Below, in pieces: positions 30,796 through 39,147 of a DNA stretch of 64,000 nt; the stretch's first letter is position 1, and every line of letters begins with the position of its first letter. Under the pieces are notes generated by a model. That model did not search any database, was not told the DNA's origin, and was given only the letters and a program-made list of their open reading frames with translations. The stretch covers positions 113,437-177,436 of the forward strand of contig NZ_MZXW01000008.1 of assembly GCF_004123905.1 (NCBI RefSeq), written 5' to 3'. The DNA comes from Bradyrhizobium betae (lineage in GTDB: Bacteria; Pseudomonadota; Alphaproteobacteria; Rhizobiales; Xanthobacteraceae). The position numbers were made by a program, and so were the translations under genes.

Positions 30796-32367
30796 ATGAG
30801 CGCCGACGACTTTTCACTGGAATCGCTGATCCACACCGAGGCTGCCGAGCCAGCCTTCGTGTTCGGCGGCACACAGGTCTCACGCGCGGAATTCACAGCA
30901 AAGGTTGAGCAGACCGCTGCCTGGCTTGCCGCGCAGGACATCGGCCAAGGCGACGTCGTCGCGGTCTGGCTGGTCAACCGGGTCGAATGGATCACACTTC
31001 TGTTCGCTGCCGCCCGGCGCGGAGCCATCGTCGCCGCCGTCAATACGCGTTACCGCAGCGCGGAGGTTGCGCATCTGCTTCGCCTGTCCGGCGCGAAGTT
31101 GATGGTGGTCGAGGCCGCGTTCCGCTCGATCGACTTTGCCGCCATCCTCGCCGATATCGCCGGGGATGAGGTGCCCGCGCTGCAAAAACTTGCTGTAGTC
31201 GGCGCGGATGCGATCCCGGCCCAGTGGCCCTGCGTGCGGTTCGATGCGTTCGAGAGATCCTATCCGCCGGTGCCGCCCGCCCAGGATGAGATCGACCTGC
31301 CCGTGCTGCTCTACACCACATCAGGCACGACCAAGGGCCCAAAACTCGTCGCACACACGCAGCGGACGCTGGCGACCCACGCCGCCTCCGTCGCCAAAGC
31401 GCTCAAGCTTGATCCGCAGCGCCACTCACTGCTGGCCATGCTCCCGTTCTGCGGCACCTTTGGCATGACGAGCCTGCTCGGCTTCATCGCTGCGGGCGCA
31501 ACCGTCCATGTGCTCGATGCATTCGAGGCGGCACCGGCGGTAAAAATCCTCGGTGAACAGAACATCACGCACGCCTTCGGCTCGGACGAGATGTTCCGCC
31601 GCATCCTCGCCCTCACCGATGTGCCGCGGCCATTCCCGCACCTCGAAGTTTGCGGCTTCGCTGCGTTCCAGCCCGGCTGGCGCGAGCTTGCGGCGGAAGC
31701 CGAGGCGCGCGGCTTGCCGCTGTTCGGCCTCTACGGGTCGAGCGAGGTGCAGGCGCTGTTCTCGATCGCGCGCGAAGGCGACGCCTTCGCCGATCGCATC
31801 GAGGGCGGCGGCTGGCCGATGTCGCCCGATGCGCAGGTGCGCGTACGCGACACCGAGACCGGCGAGTTGGCGGCGCAAGGCGTCTCCGGCGAGATCGAGA
31901 TCCGCGCGCCCTCACGCTTCCTGGGCTACTTCAACAATCCCGACGCAACGCGCGATGCGATCACCGCGGACGGCTTCTTCCGCACCGGCGACATCGGCCG
32001 GCTGCGCGGCGACGGTGCCTTCGTCTACGAGACCCGTGCGGGTGACGCCATGCGGCTCGGCGGCTTCCTGGTTGCGCCCGGCGAGATCGAGGACGAACTC
32101 AAATCCTGCGCCGGCGTGGCCGATGCCCAGGTCGTGGCGGTCGATCTGAAGGGCCAGGCGCGCTGCGTCGCCTTCGTGATCCCGCACCAAGAGCCGCCGC
32201 ATCAGGAGGCGCTGGTTGCGCGCCTGCGCGAGCGGCTCGCCGGCTACAAGGTCCCGGCACGGATCTATGTCGTCGATGCCTTCCCGGTCACCGACAGCGC
32301 CAACGGCGTCAAGATCCAGCGCGCCCGGCTTCGCACCATGGCCCTAGAGCGGATCGCCGCCGAATAG
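30796..32367 (+). CDS. AMP-binding acyl-CoA synthetase / ligase
   Basis: A 523-aa ANL-superfamily enzyme that activates a carboxylic acid as acyl-AMP and then as a CoA thioester. Motifs: P-loop LLYTTSGTTKGPKLVAHT, LFGLYGSSEVQALFS, the hinge region FFRTGDIGRLRGDG and the C-terminal lysine motif NGVKIQRARLR. ATG 30796 gives a normal N-terminus. The substrate cannot be read from sequence; class I acyl or aryl acids are possible. It ends 148 bases before the convergent flgL, with a palindromic repeat between. Confidence 0.88.
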   Translation: MSADDFSLESLIHTEAAEPAFVFGGTQVSRAEFTAKVEQTAAWLAAQDIGQGDVVAVWLVNRVEWITLLFAAARRGAIVAAVNTRYRSAEVAHLLRLSGAKLMVVEAAFRSIDFAAILADIAGDEVPALQKLAVVGADAIPAQWPCVRFDAFERSYPPVPPAQDEIDLPVLLYTTSGTTKGPKLVAHTQRTLATHAASVAKALKLDPQRHSLLAMLPFCGTFGMTSLLGFIAAGATVHVLDAFEAAPAVKILGEQNITHAFGSDEMFRRILALTDVPRPFPHLEVCGFAAFQPGWRELAAEAEARGLPLFGLYGSSEVQALFSIAREGDAFADRIEGGGWPMSPDAQVRVRDTETGELAAQGVSGEIEIRAPSRFLGYFNNPDATRDAITADGFFRTGDIGRLRGDGAFVYETRAGDAMRLGGFLVAPGEIEDELKSCAGVADAQVVAVDLKGQARCVAFVIPHQEPPHQEALVARLRERLAGYKVPARIYVVDAFPVTDSANGVKIQRARLRTMALERIAAE

Positions 32368-32398
32368 CGCCCGGCGAGGAGCATCCACACACCGCGCC

Positions 32399-32499
32399 GT
32401 CATGCCCCGCGAAGGCGGGGCATCCAGTATTCCAGAGACAGCGGCGATAGAACCGATAGACTGCGGCGTACTGGATTCCCCGCCTTCGCGGGGAATGAC
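32399..32499. repeat. Palindromic repeat between convergent genes
   Basis: GTCATGCCCCGCGAAGGCGG begins one 31-base arm at 32399-32429, and the opposing arm ends CGCGGGGAATGAC at 32499. The arms pair at 29 of 31 positions. The element separates the acyl-CoA synthetase and flgL 3' ends. Confidence 0.8.
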
Positions 32500-32515
32500 A
32501 CCGAGAGTGTTGAAC

Positions 32516-33427
32516 CTATTTCAGGTAGCTCGCCAGATTGATGCTCAGGATCTTGGCGAGGGCCGAATAGGATGCGGTGAGCTGGGCCTGATAGGTCGAG
32601 AGCTGCGCCGTGACGGCGGCGACATCGACCCCGGTCAGGTCGTTCGACAGGGTCTCGGCGTAGCTCTTGTAGTCCGTCTGGCGGGTGCTCGCCGTCTCGA
32701 TCGAGGACGCGTTGTTCGACAGCTTGGCCTGCACCGCCGCCGTGTCGTCGATCGCCGTGCCGGCGAGATCGAGCGCGCTGGTGATGTCCGAGGATGACAG
32801 CGAGGTGCTGTTGGCCACGAATTTGAGAACCCGCATCACCTCCTCGAACGCCGAATTGTCGGCGGTGACGCCGTAGGCGACCGTTTCGTCCGAGGCGACC
32901 CGCACCGAAGCGACCTCGTCGTCACCGTTGTAGTAGCTGGTATCGGTCGTCGTCAGCGAGCCGCTGACCGACGAGAAGCTCGTGAGATCGACCGGCGCCG
33001 TGTCGGTCTTGCCGCCGGCGAACACATACTGGCCGTCATATTGCGTGTTCATCAGCGAGCCCATCTCCTCCAGCATCTGCTGGGCGGTGGTGATCACCGA
33101 ATTGGTCTCGGTCGAGCTGCCCGTCGAGGCCGCGCTGAGCTGGGAGCGGAGCTGCGTGAGGATGTCGGTCATCGATCCGACCGCCGAATACATCACCTGC
33201 ACCTTGCTGTCGGCGAGCGTCGCGGCGTCGATATAGGATTGCGCGCGCGTCACGGAGACCTGGAGATTGACGACATGCTGCGCATCGGAGCCATAGCCGC
33301 CGAAATCGCCCGAGATCACGCCCGACGATTCCTGGATCTGCTTGTTCGCCATGACCGTCTCCACGCGCATCGCGTCGGCGATCATCTTGTTCGACTGCGC
33401 GAAGGTGGCGACCCGCATCGCGACCAT
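32516..33427 (-). CDS. flgL: FlgL, flagellar hook-filament junction protein (HAP3)
   Basis: A 303-aa flagellin-fold protein that, with FlgK, joins hook to filament. The N-terminal helix RVATFAQSNKMIADAMRVET and the C-terminal helix LSTYQAQLTASYSALAKILS form the coiled D0 part; GQYVFAGGKTDTAPVDL is a typical FlgL motif in the central domain. GGGAG lies 8 bases before the chosen start at 33427; ATG 33418 is an alternative. It is the last gene of the minus-strand flagellar group, 17 bases behind flgK. Confidence 0.9.
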   Translation of the reverse strand: MVAMRVATFAQSNKMIADAMRVETVMANKQIQESSGVISGDFGGYGSDAQHVVNLQVSVTRAQSYIDAATLADSKVQVMYSAVGSMTDILTQLRSQLSAASTGSSTETNSVITTAQQMLEEMGSLMNTQYDGQYVFAGGKTDTAPVDLTSFSSVSGSLTTTDTSYYNGDDEVASVRVASDETVAYGVTADNSAFEEVMRVLKFVANSTSLSSSDITSALDLAGTAIDDTAAVQAKLSNNASSIETASTRQTDYKSYAETLSNDLTGVDVAAVTAQLSTYQAQLTASYSALAKILSINLASYLK

Positions 33428-33444
33428 GAGCCCGCTCCCGGCTG

Positions 33445-35217
33445 TTACGACTGCACGGCGGACAGCAGCGCCGAATACATGGTGTTGATGGCCTGGATCA
33501 GCGCGGAGGCCGCGGTGTATTTGTTCTGGAGCGTGCTGAGCTTGGCGGATTCCTCATCGAGGTTGACGCCGGATTGCGAGGACAGCGAGCTCGCATAGTT
33601 CGACTGTGCGGTTTCCTTTGCCGTGTAGTTGCTGGATGCCTGCGAGGCCTTGCTGGCGACGTCGGCCACTATGGTGGACGCATAATCCGCCAGCGAACCG
33701 GTGGTGGTGGCAAGCCCACCGGTGGAGGCGAATGTCCGGGAGCTCGTCAGCGCATCATAGAAGGCGTTGACGACGACGGCCGATCCCGACGACAGCACGG
33801 TGCTGCCGACGGTCAGGCTCGACGAGGAATCCAGTGTCGCGAGCTGAATCTCGTTGGTGCCGGACAGGATCTTGCTGTTGACCGCGATATCAGCCGCGCT
33901 CGTGCCGGTCACGAGGTCGTTGAGGCCGAAATACTCCGAAAAGCCCTCTGCCGAGCTTCCCACCGAGCTGGTCATCTCGTTGATGGCGACACCGTTGCCC
34001 GAGCCGGTTGCCGTGATCGCGAGATGGCCGTCCGCATCGACCGAGGCCGACAATCCGGAAATGCCGTTGATGGCGGTGACGAGATCGCCGACCGTGGAAT
34101 AGGACGACAGATCGAGATCGCCGTAGGAGACCAGATCGCCGCTTTGGTCCGTAACGGCAAGGCGCACCGTGCCCGAGGCGGACAGCGCTGTGCTGCTGGC
34201 GATGCTGGTCGTCCCGGTGAGGCTCGTCGGCGCCGGCACCGCGGAGGCGCTGTTCGAGACGCTGTTCATCGCCGACGCAAGCTGCTGGGCGAGTTGATCG
34301 AGCTGCGACTGCGCCGCCGGCAGCGTCGTATCACGGAGCGTGATGAGCGAGCCGATGTCCCCACCGGTGATCTGCGAGGTGATATCCACCCCGTTCACCG
34401 TGATCGCGCTGAAGCCGCTGGACGAGGAACCGGCGGTGTAGTTCGTCGCCGCCGTCACATTGGCCGCGGCGGTATAGCTGATCGTATGCGCGGAACTATC
34501 GACCAGCGCCTGACCGGACTTGGTGTAGATCTGGAGATCGCCGTTCGACGCCGTGAAGTAGCTGACGTTCATCTTCGAGGCGAGGTCCTGGAGCGCGGTG
34601 TTGCGCTGGTCCTCCAGGTCCGCGGTCGACTGGCCGGCCGCCGCCGTCTGCTTGATCTGCGCGTTCAGATCCGAGATCTGCTGCAGGTCGGTATTGACGT
34701 CGTCTATCGAGGACGAGATGTCCTGGTCGGCATTGGAACGCAGCTTCTGGATGCTGCTCGATGTCTCCCGCAACTGGCTCGCGACGTCATCGAGCGCACT
34801 GACGACGTTGGATTGCAGCGAGGCGCTGCTCGGCGTGCTCGCCAGCGAGGACAGCGCCGATTCCAGTGAGGCGATGCTGTTGGCGAGCGAGGTCCCGGTC
34901 GACGAACTGTCGGTGCTGCTGGTCGAGCCGTAAAGCTTTTCGAGCGAGGTCAGATAGGTGTTGGTGGTGTCGGCCGATCCGAGATCGGATGTCGCCGAGA
35001 TCAGCGACTTCAACAGCAGCTTGTCGACCGTCGAGGTGATGCCCGTCACCGTGACGCCGGTACCGACGCCGTTGGTGACGCTGCTCGACTGGTTCGCGGT
35101 CTTTTCGGTATAGCCCGTCGTGTCGGCGTTCGAAATGTTCGACGACGTCACGCTGATCTGCACCGATGTGGCCGAGAGGCCGCTGAAGGCGATCGATCGT
35201 GCGATATCGAGTGACAC
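33445..35217 (-). CDS. flgK: FlgK, flagellar hook-associated protein 1
   Basis: A 590-aa junction protein. The N-terminal rod/hook signature is SIAFSGLSATSVQISVTSSN then ISNADTTGYTEK; the C-terminus ends ALIQAINTMYSALLSAVQS, the usual terminal D0 helix. The middle is rich in Ser/Thr/Ala. Length is typical for HAP1. It lies between a FlgN-like chaperone gene and flgL, the same gene order as in many flagellar clusters. Confidence 0.93.
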   Translation of the reverse strand: MSLDIARSIAFSGLSATSVQISVTSSNISNADTTGYTEKTANQSSSVTNGVGTGVTVTGITSTVDKLLLKSLISATSDLGSADTTNTYLTSLEKLYGSTSSTDSSSTGTSLANSIASLESALSSLASTPSSASLQSNVVSALDDVASQLRETSSSIQKLRSNADQDISSSIDDVNTDLQQISDLNAQIKQTAAAGQSTADLEDQRNTALQDLASKMNVSYFTASNGDLQIYTKSGQALVDSSAHTISYTAAANVTAATNYTAGSSSSGFSAITVNGVDITSQITGGDIGSLITLRDTTLPAAQSQLDQLAQQLASAMNSVSNSASAVPAPTSLTGTTSIASSTALSASGTVRLAVTDQSGDLVSYGDLDLSSYSTVGDLVTAINGISGLSASVDADGHLAITATGSGNGVAINEMTSSVGSSAEGFSEYFGLNDLVTGTSAADIAVNSKILSGTNEIQLATLDSSSSLTVGSTVLSSGSAVVVNAFYDALTSSRTFASTGGLATTTGSLADYASTIVADVASKASQASSNYTAKETAQSNYASSLSSQSGVNLDEESAKLSTLQNKYTAASALIQAINTMYSALLSAVQS

Positions 35218-35235
35218 GGCGAACCTCTCGATCCG

Positions 35236-35721
35236 TCAGGCGCTGCGGCTGGTGCCGCTGGAGACCGCGCGCGCGGCGAGACGGCCGGAGGCGCCATAGG
35301 GCGACACCGCCGCGATCTGCTCGCGGATCGCCTGCATGACGGCCTCGATCCGGCGGTTGCTGGCTTCGATCGCCGCGCGCAGGCGCACCAGATTCTCGTC
35401 CATCGCCATACGCAGCTTCAGGATCCTCTCCATCAGCTGCTCGCGCAGGATCCGGTCGTGCACGTTGAGGCTGGTCGTGCCCGCCGCGCATTCGGCGACG
35501 GTGCGCTCGAACATCTCAGCCAGCTGGTTCTTCTCGTCGACCTGCTTGAGGCGCGAGGCCGGCAGGCCCTTTGCGAGCTCGGCATTCTCCTCGGCGACCA
35601 GCGCGGTCAATGTGTCGATCAGCGTGATCAGCGACTTGATCCGTGCGTCGCCGTTCGCGGCGGTCGTCCTCGTGGCTTGGCTCTTGGCTTGGCTCTTGGC
35701 CAGGGTTACAGTCATGGTCAT
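35236..35721 (-). CDS. FlgN-like flagellar chaperone (putative)
   Basis: A 161-aa helical protein: DARIKSLITLIDTLTALVAE then ENAELAKGL, KQVDEKNQLAEMFERT and LREQLMERILKLRMAMDENL. The length, the predicted long helices and the position just ahead of flgK match FlgN, which keeps FlgK and FlgL in a secretable state. The assignment rests on context as much as on sequence. It starts 9 bases after the upstream small gene. Confidence 0.6.
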   Translation of the reverse strand: MTMTVTLAKSQAKSQATRTTAANGDARIKSLITLIDTLTALVAEENAELAKGLPASRLKQVDEKNQLAEMFERTVAECAAGTTSLNVHDRILREQLMERILKLRMAMDENLVRLRAAIEASNRRIEAVMQAIREQIAAVSPYGASGRLAARAVSSGTSRSA

Positions 35722-35730
35722 CGCCTTCTT

Positions 35731-35994
35731 TTAATTGTGCCGTTTGCCGCGCTGGACTTGCGAGCCACGCAAATATGCGCCGATCGCGGTCGCCCTGACG
35801 GTCGCCTGCCTCATCTCGCCCTCGATCTCCGCGCATTCCCGCAAGAGACCCCGACGGGTCGTTTCGACGTCGTCGAGCAGCGCCAGCAATTGCTTGCGGT
35901 TGCTGCCTTTGGCGGTCCCGGCCCGGGCCACTAGCCGCTGGAGCCGGCGCAGCAGCGCCCCTCCGGCGGCGCTCGCTTTTTCACCTGGCATCAC
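35731..35994 (-). CDS. Small coiled-coil protein in the flagellar cluster
   Basis: An 87-aa basic, helical protein (ALLRRLQRLVARAGTAKGSN; LLALLDDVETTRRGLLREC; EIEGEMRQATVRATAIGAYL). The start is GTG 35994, directly against the flgE stop, or ATG 35991. It may be a second export chaperone or an accessory protein; I do not recognise a family. Tight packing between flgE and the FlgN-like gene shows that it belongs to the operon. Confidence 0.6.
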   Translation of the reverse strand: MMPGEKASAAGGALLRRLQRLVARAGTAKGSNRKQLLALLDDVETTRRGLLRECAEIEGEMRQATVRATAIGAYLRGSQVQRGKRHN

Positions 35995-37260
35995 TCACCT
36001 CATCGCCGAGATCAGGGTGTCGTACATCTTGTTGACGGTGGAGATGACCTGGGAGGCGGCGGAATAGGCCTGCTGCGCCGAGATCATGCTCGAGAACTGG
36101 CCGGAGGTGTCGGTCGTCGAGGATTCCAGCTCGCTGCCGTAGATCGTGCCCGCGCCGTTCTCGCCGGAGGCCTGCAACGAGGCGTTGCCGGAGGTCACGG
36201 TCGCCGAATAGAGCCCGTCGCTGGCAGCGGAAAGACCGTTGGGATCGGCAAAGGTCGCCACCGCGATCTTGTAGATCGCAATGGTCTGGCCATTGGAATA
36301 AGTCGCGTCGACGACCCCGTTCTTGCCGATCGAGACGCTCGACAGCTTGCCGTAGGACAGACCATCGGAGTCGATGCTGGTGACGTTGACGTCGGGCGTC
36401 GTCTCGCCCGAGGCATATTGCGTCAGGCCATCGGTGCCGCCGACCGTGCCGAGGTTCATGGTAATGGTGCTGTCGGCGGCACCGTCAGTCCAGCCCGTGA
36501 CCGCGACGGTTGCCGGGCTCGGGCTGGTGCTGGCCAGCGAGCCGTCGCTGTTGAAGGTGATGTCGATGGTGCCGGACGCCGTACCTGTCGCGGTCGTGGT
36601 ATCCGACGACGTCGTCGGATTGGCAAAGCTCGCGCTCCAGGCGTTCGTGCCGGTCTTGGTCCAGGTGATCTGCATCGTGTTTGCGGCACCGAGAGAGTCA
36701 TACGCCGTCATCGAGCTGGTATAGGTGTCGCCGGTGGCAGCATCCGACGGCAGATTGGCCGCGATCGTGGTCTTGGTCGTCGCGCTGCCGCTGGTCGAGG
36801 CGATTTGAGTGTTGATGGAGGAAAGATTGCTGGCCGACTCGCTGCCGACGACATTGCCGTCCGCGTCGGTGCGCCATCCTTCCAGATAGCTTCCGTTGTT
36901 CTCGAGGTAGCCTGCATTGTCGATCGTGAAGGCGCCGTTGCGGGTGTAGGACGTGATGCCGCCGGATGTGGCGCTGCCCACCACGAAGAAGCCCGTGCCC
37001 TGGATCGCGACATCGGTGGCATTGGAGGTCGCGGCCAGCAGGCCCTGCTGGGTGATGTTGGCCCGGCCCGAGACGGTGACGCCGCCCGAGGCGTAGGAGG
37101 TCGTGTTGCTCGACGCGGTCACGAGCGCGTCGAACATTCCGGACGTCGTCTTGTAGCCGGTCGTATCGGAGTTGGCGATGTTGTCGCTGATCATCGATAA
37201 CGACTGGCTCTGGGCGCTGAGCGCCGAGATCGCCGAGGACAATGCACCGGTGAGACTCAT
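35995..37260 (-). CDS. flgE: FlgE, flagellar hook protein
   Basis: A 421-aa hook subunit. The N-terminus ALSSAISALSAQSQSLSMIS then DNIANSDTTGYK is the conserved rod/hook motif; the C-terminal helix AQQAYSAASQVISTVNKMYD then TLISAMR is typical. LLAATSNATDVAIQGTGFFV identifies the FlgE/F/G family core. The length of about 400 aa fits alphaproteobacterial hook proteins. flgD lies 31 bases upstream. Confidence 0.93.
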   Translation of the reverse strand: MSLTGALSSAISALSAQSQSLSMISDNIANSDTTGYKTTSGMFDALVTASSNTTSYASGGVTVSGRANITQQGLLAATSNATDVAIQGTGFFVVGSATSGGITSYTRNGAFTIDNAGYLENNGSYLEGWRTDADGNVVGSESASNLSSINTQIASTSGSATTKTTIAANLPSDAATGDTYTSSMTAYDSLGAANTMQITWTKTGTNAWSASFANPTTSSDTTTATGTASGTIDITFNSDGSLASTSPSPATVAVTGWTDGAADSTITMNLGTVGGTDGLTQYASGETTPDVNVTSIDSDGLSYGKLSSVSIGKNGVVDATYSNGQTIAIYKIAVATFADPNGLSAASDGLYSATVTSGNASLQASGENGAGTIYGSELESSTTDTSGQFSSMISAQQAYSAASQVISTVNKMYDTLISAMR

Positions 37261-37291
37261 GATGAAACTCCGAGGAAATCAGGACAAGAGA

Positions 37292-37948
37292 TCAGGACGT
37301 GACGCCGAGAATATTGGCGGCGCTGACGGAGGCGCCGTTCACCGTGAGCGAGGGCGTGGATGTCGAGGTGTCGATGCCGGTCACTGTGCCGGTGACGGTC
37401 GTGTAATTCAGGACCGAGTTGCCGGCGGTATCCGTCGCGGTCACCGAGATGGTGTACTTGCCGCCATCCGAGAGCTGGTTGCCGCTGGAGTCCTTGCCGT
37501 CCCAGCTAAAGCTGTTGGAGCCGGAATTTCCCGTGCCGGTTCCGGTGTAGACGACGTTGCCGGACGAGTCCGAGATGCTGATCGACACATTCGAAGGAGC
37601 CGAGGACAGCGAGTAGCCGAACGTCGCCGAGCCGTTGCTCAAGGTCGACGTATCGGTCTTCGCCTCGACGGTGTGGCCGATATAGTTCACCGAGTTGAGC
37701 GTCACGAGGCTCGAGAACGAACCCGCGAGCGAAGTGAGGCTGGAGTTGATCGACTGCTGGGACGTGAAATTGGCGTAGGAGGTGAGCTGATTGACGAGGT
37801 CGGTGGTCGAGGTCGCGTTCAGGGGATCCTGGTTCTGCAGCTCGCTGACGAGCAGGTTCAGGAAGTCGCTGGACGTCAGTGTCGACGAGGACGACGTGCT
37901 CGACGTCGTCGTCGCAGTCGTCGCGGAACTCGTGGCGGAAACGGTCAT
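37292..37948 (-). CDS. flgD: FlgD, hook-capping protein
   Basis: A 218-aa scaffold that caps the growing hook. The signature SSDFLNLLVSELQNQDPLNA is followed by TTDLVNQLTSYANFTSQQSI, and a C-terminal Ig/Tudor-like pair contains FSWDGKDSSGNQLSDGGKY. The first 25 residues are almost entirely Ser, Thr and Ala, as in the FliD of this cluster. The next 200 bases upstream hold no gene. Confidence 0.92.
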   Translation of the reverse strand: MTVSATSSATTATTTSSTSSSSTLTSSDFLNLLVSELQNQDPLNATSTTDLVNQLTSYANFTSQQSINSSLTSLAGSFSSLVTLNSVNYIGHTVEAKTDTSTLSNGSATFGYSLSSAPSNVSISISDSSGNVVYTGTGTGNSGSNSFSWDGKDSSGNQLSDGGKYTISVTATDTAGNSVLNYTTVTGTVTGIDTSTSTPSLTVNGASVSAANILGVTS

Positions 37949-38150
37949 CAGAAACTCCGGCTTTCCTGCGCTGCCGGCGACGAGATGTCGGCCGGCGGCG
38001 CTTGAAATCTGTGTGCTGATGAAACGGGTGGGCGCGCGGATTCAGGCGAGGATTCACGCGCGCAAAAACGGCTTTCGACACGGCAAAATCTGCCGCGCGC
38101 GCGTTAGAAGAGCGGTGCTTTCAACGTTAGGAGTGCGGAGGATTCCACAG

Positions 38151-38236
38151 CGTCATGGCCGGGCTTGTCCCGGCCATCCACGACTTGCTGCTCAGCACGA
38201 AGAACGTGGATGCCCGGGACAAGCCCGGGCATGACG
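38151..38236. repeat. Palindromic repeat upstream of flgD
   Basis: CGTCATGGCCGGGCTTGTCC begins the left arm (38151-38182); the right arm (38205-38236) pairs with it at 30 of 32 positions. It resembles the 32399 element in its GTCATG-GC-rich-CATCCA layout. It sits between two genes of the same orientation. Confidence 0.8.
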
Positions 38237-38270
38237 ACGTCTCGCAATATTCGATCTCGGAAAGAGCCGC

Positions 38271-38543
38271 TCAGCTATCCGCCGTCTCGCCCTCGGTGCG
38301 CGGCTCGGCGGTGTCGGCCTTCATTTTCGCGGCCGCAGCGACGATGCGGTCGGCGAGGCCCGCGGGTGCCCGGACCGCAGGTGCGGCGAGCGCGAGGCGC
38401 AAGGCGCGCGCCTCCTCCAGCAGAGCTTGCGCGGCGGCCGATTGCGCCAGCAGCTGTTCGGCGGGCAAACGCCGATCGTCGGGCCAGAGCGAGAGATCCT
38501 CGCCCAGCCGATCGATCAATTCCTCAAACTCGGTGACGTCCAT
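38271..38543 (-). CDS. Hypothetical 90-aa protein of the flagellar group
   Basis: It starts MDVTEFEELIDRLGEDLSLW then PDDRRLPAEQLLAQSAAAQA, and is Ala/Leu/Glu-rich and helical. The opening F-E-x-L-I-D-R-x-G-x-D-L-x-x-WP pattern reminds me of small alphaproteobacterial proteins encoded near ECF sigma factors, which are candidates for anti-sigma or accessory roles; this is recall, not a search. It lies in the same orientation as the flagellar genes and the sigma-factor gene at 41883. Confidence 0.55.
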   Translation of the reverse strand: MDVTEFEELIDRLGEDLSLWPDDRRLPAEQLLAQSAAAQALLEEARALRLALAAPAVRAPAGLADRIVAAAAKMKADTAEPRTEGETADS

Positions 38544-38715
38544 CGCCTGCCGGTCCCGCCTCGGTCAGGCTCGTCATAAAGCATTGCAGGCGTGGCGGAA
38601 ACCGGATTTCGGCTGTTACGGGCGCCAAAACCGCCCGCAGCACTACGGAAAGCGGCCAAACTGCCGCCCGCACCCATCGCCGCCCCCTCCCCGCGTCGCG
38701 GAGGACCAGGCTGCG

Positions 38716-39147
38716 TCAGCCCGTGCGGGCCGAATCGGCCGGCGCGGCCTTGCCGCTGCGCACCGTCGCATCGACGTGCCCCCAGGCCTCCTGCAGCTCG
38801 GTCAGGGAGGCGATGATGCGGCGGAAACTCTCGCGGGCATACGGCCGGCCATAGGCCCTGAGGCTCGCCAGGATCATCGCGTTGTAGGTCTGGAACAGCC
38901 GCTCGGCCACCGCGCCGCCCTTGGTGAAATCGAGATTATGGCCGAGCCCGCGCAGGATCGCGGTCGCCTTCATCAGGTATTCGTGCCCCTCCTCGAAGCG
39001 GCGCGCTTCCTGCGCGGCCAGCGACTTCTGGAGAAAGGTGATCGCGCCGCCGAGCAGCATCGAAATCGCCTTGAGCGGCGGCACGCTGGTCGCGGCGCCC
39101 CGATAGGCCTGGTTGGCCATGTACGCCATCGGATTATGCATCATCAA
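38716..39147 (-). CDS. fliS: FliS, flagellin export chaperone
   Basis: A 143-aa helical chaperone that binds the flagellin C-terminus. Recognisable pattern: NPMAYMANQAYRGAATSVPP, then ISMLLGGAITFLQKSLAAQE, HEYLMKATAILRGLGHNLDF and LFQTYNAMILASLRAYG. The start overlaps the fliD stop (ATGA). Length is slightly longer than the usual 125-135 aa. It lies just downstream of its partners fliD and flagellin. Confidence 0.85.
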   Translation of the reverse strand: MMMHNPMAYMANQAYRGAATSVPPLKAISMLLGGAITFLQKSLAAQEARRFEEGHEYLMKATAILRGLGHNLDFTKGGAVAERLFQTYNAMILASLRAYGRPYARESFRRIIASLTELQEAWGHVDATVRSGKAAPADSARTG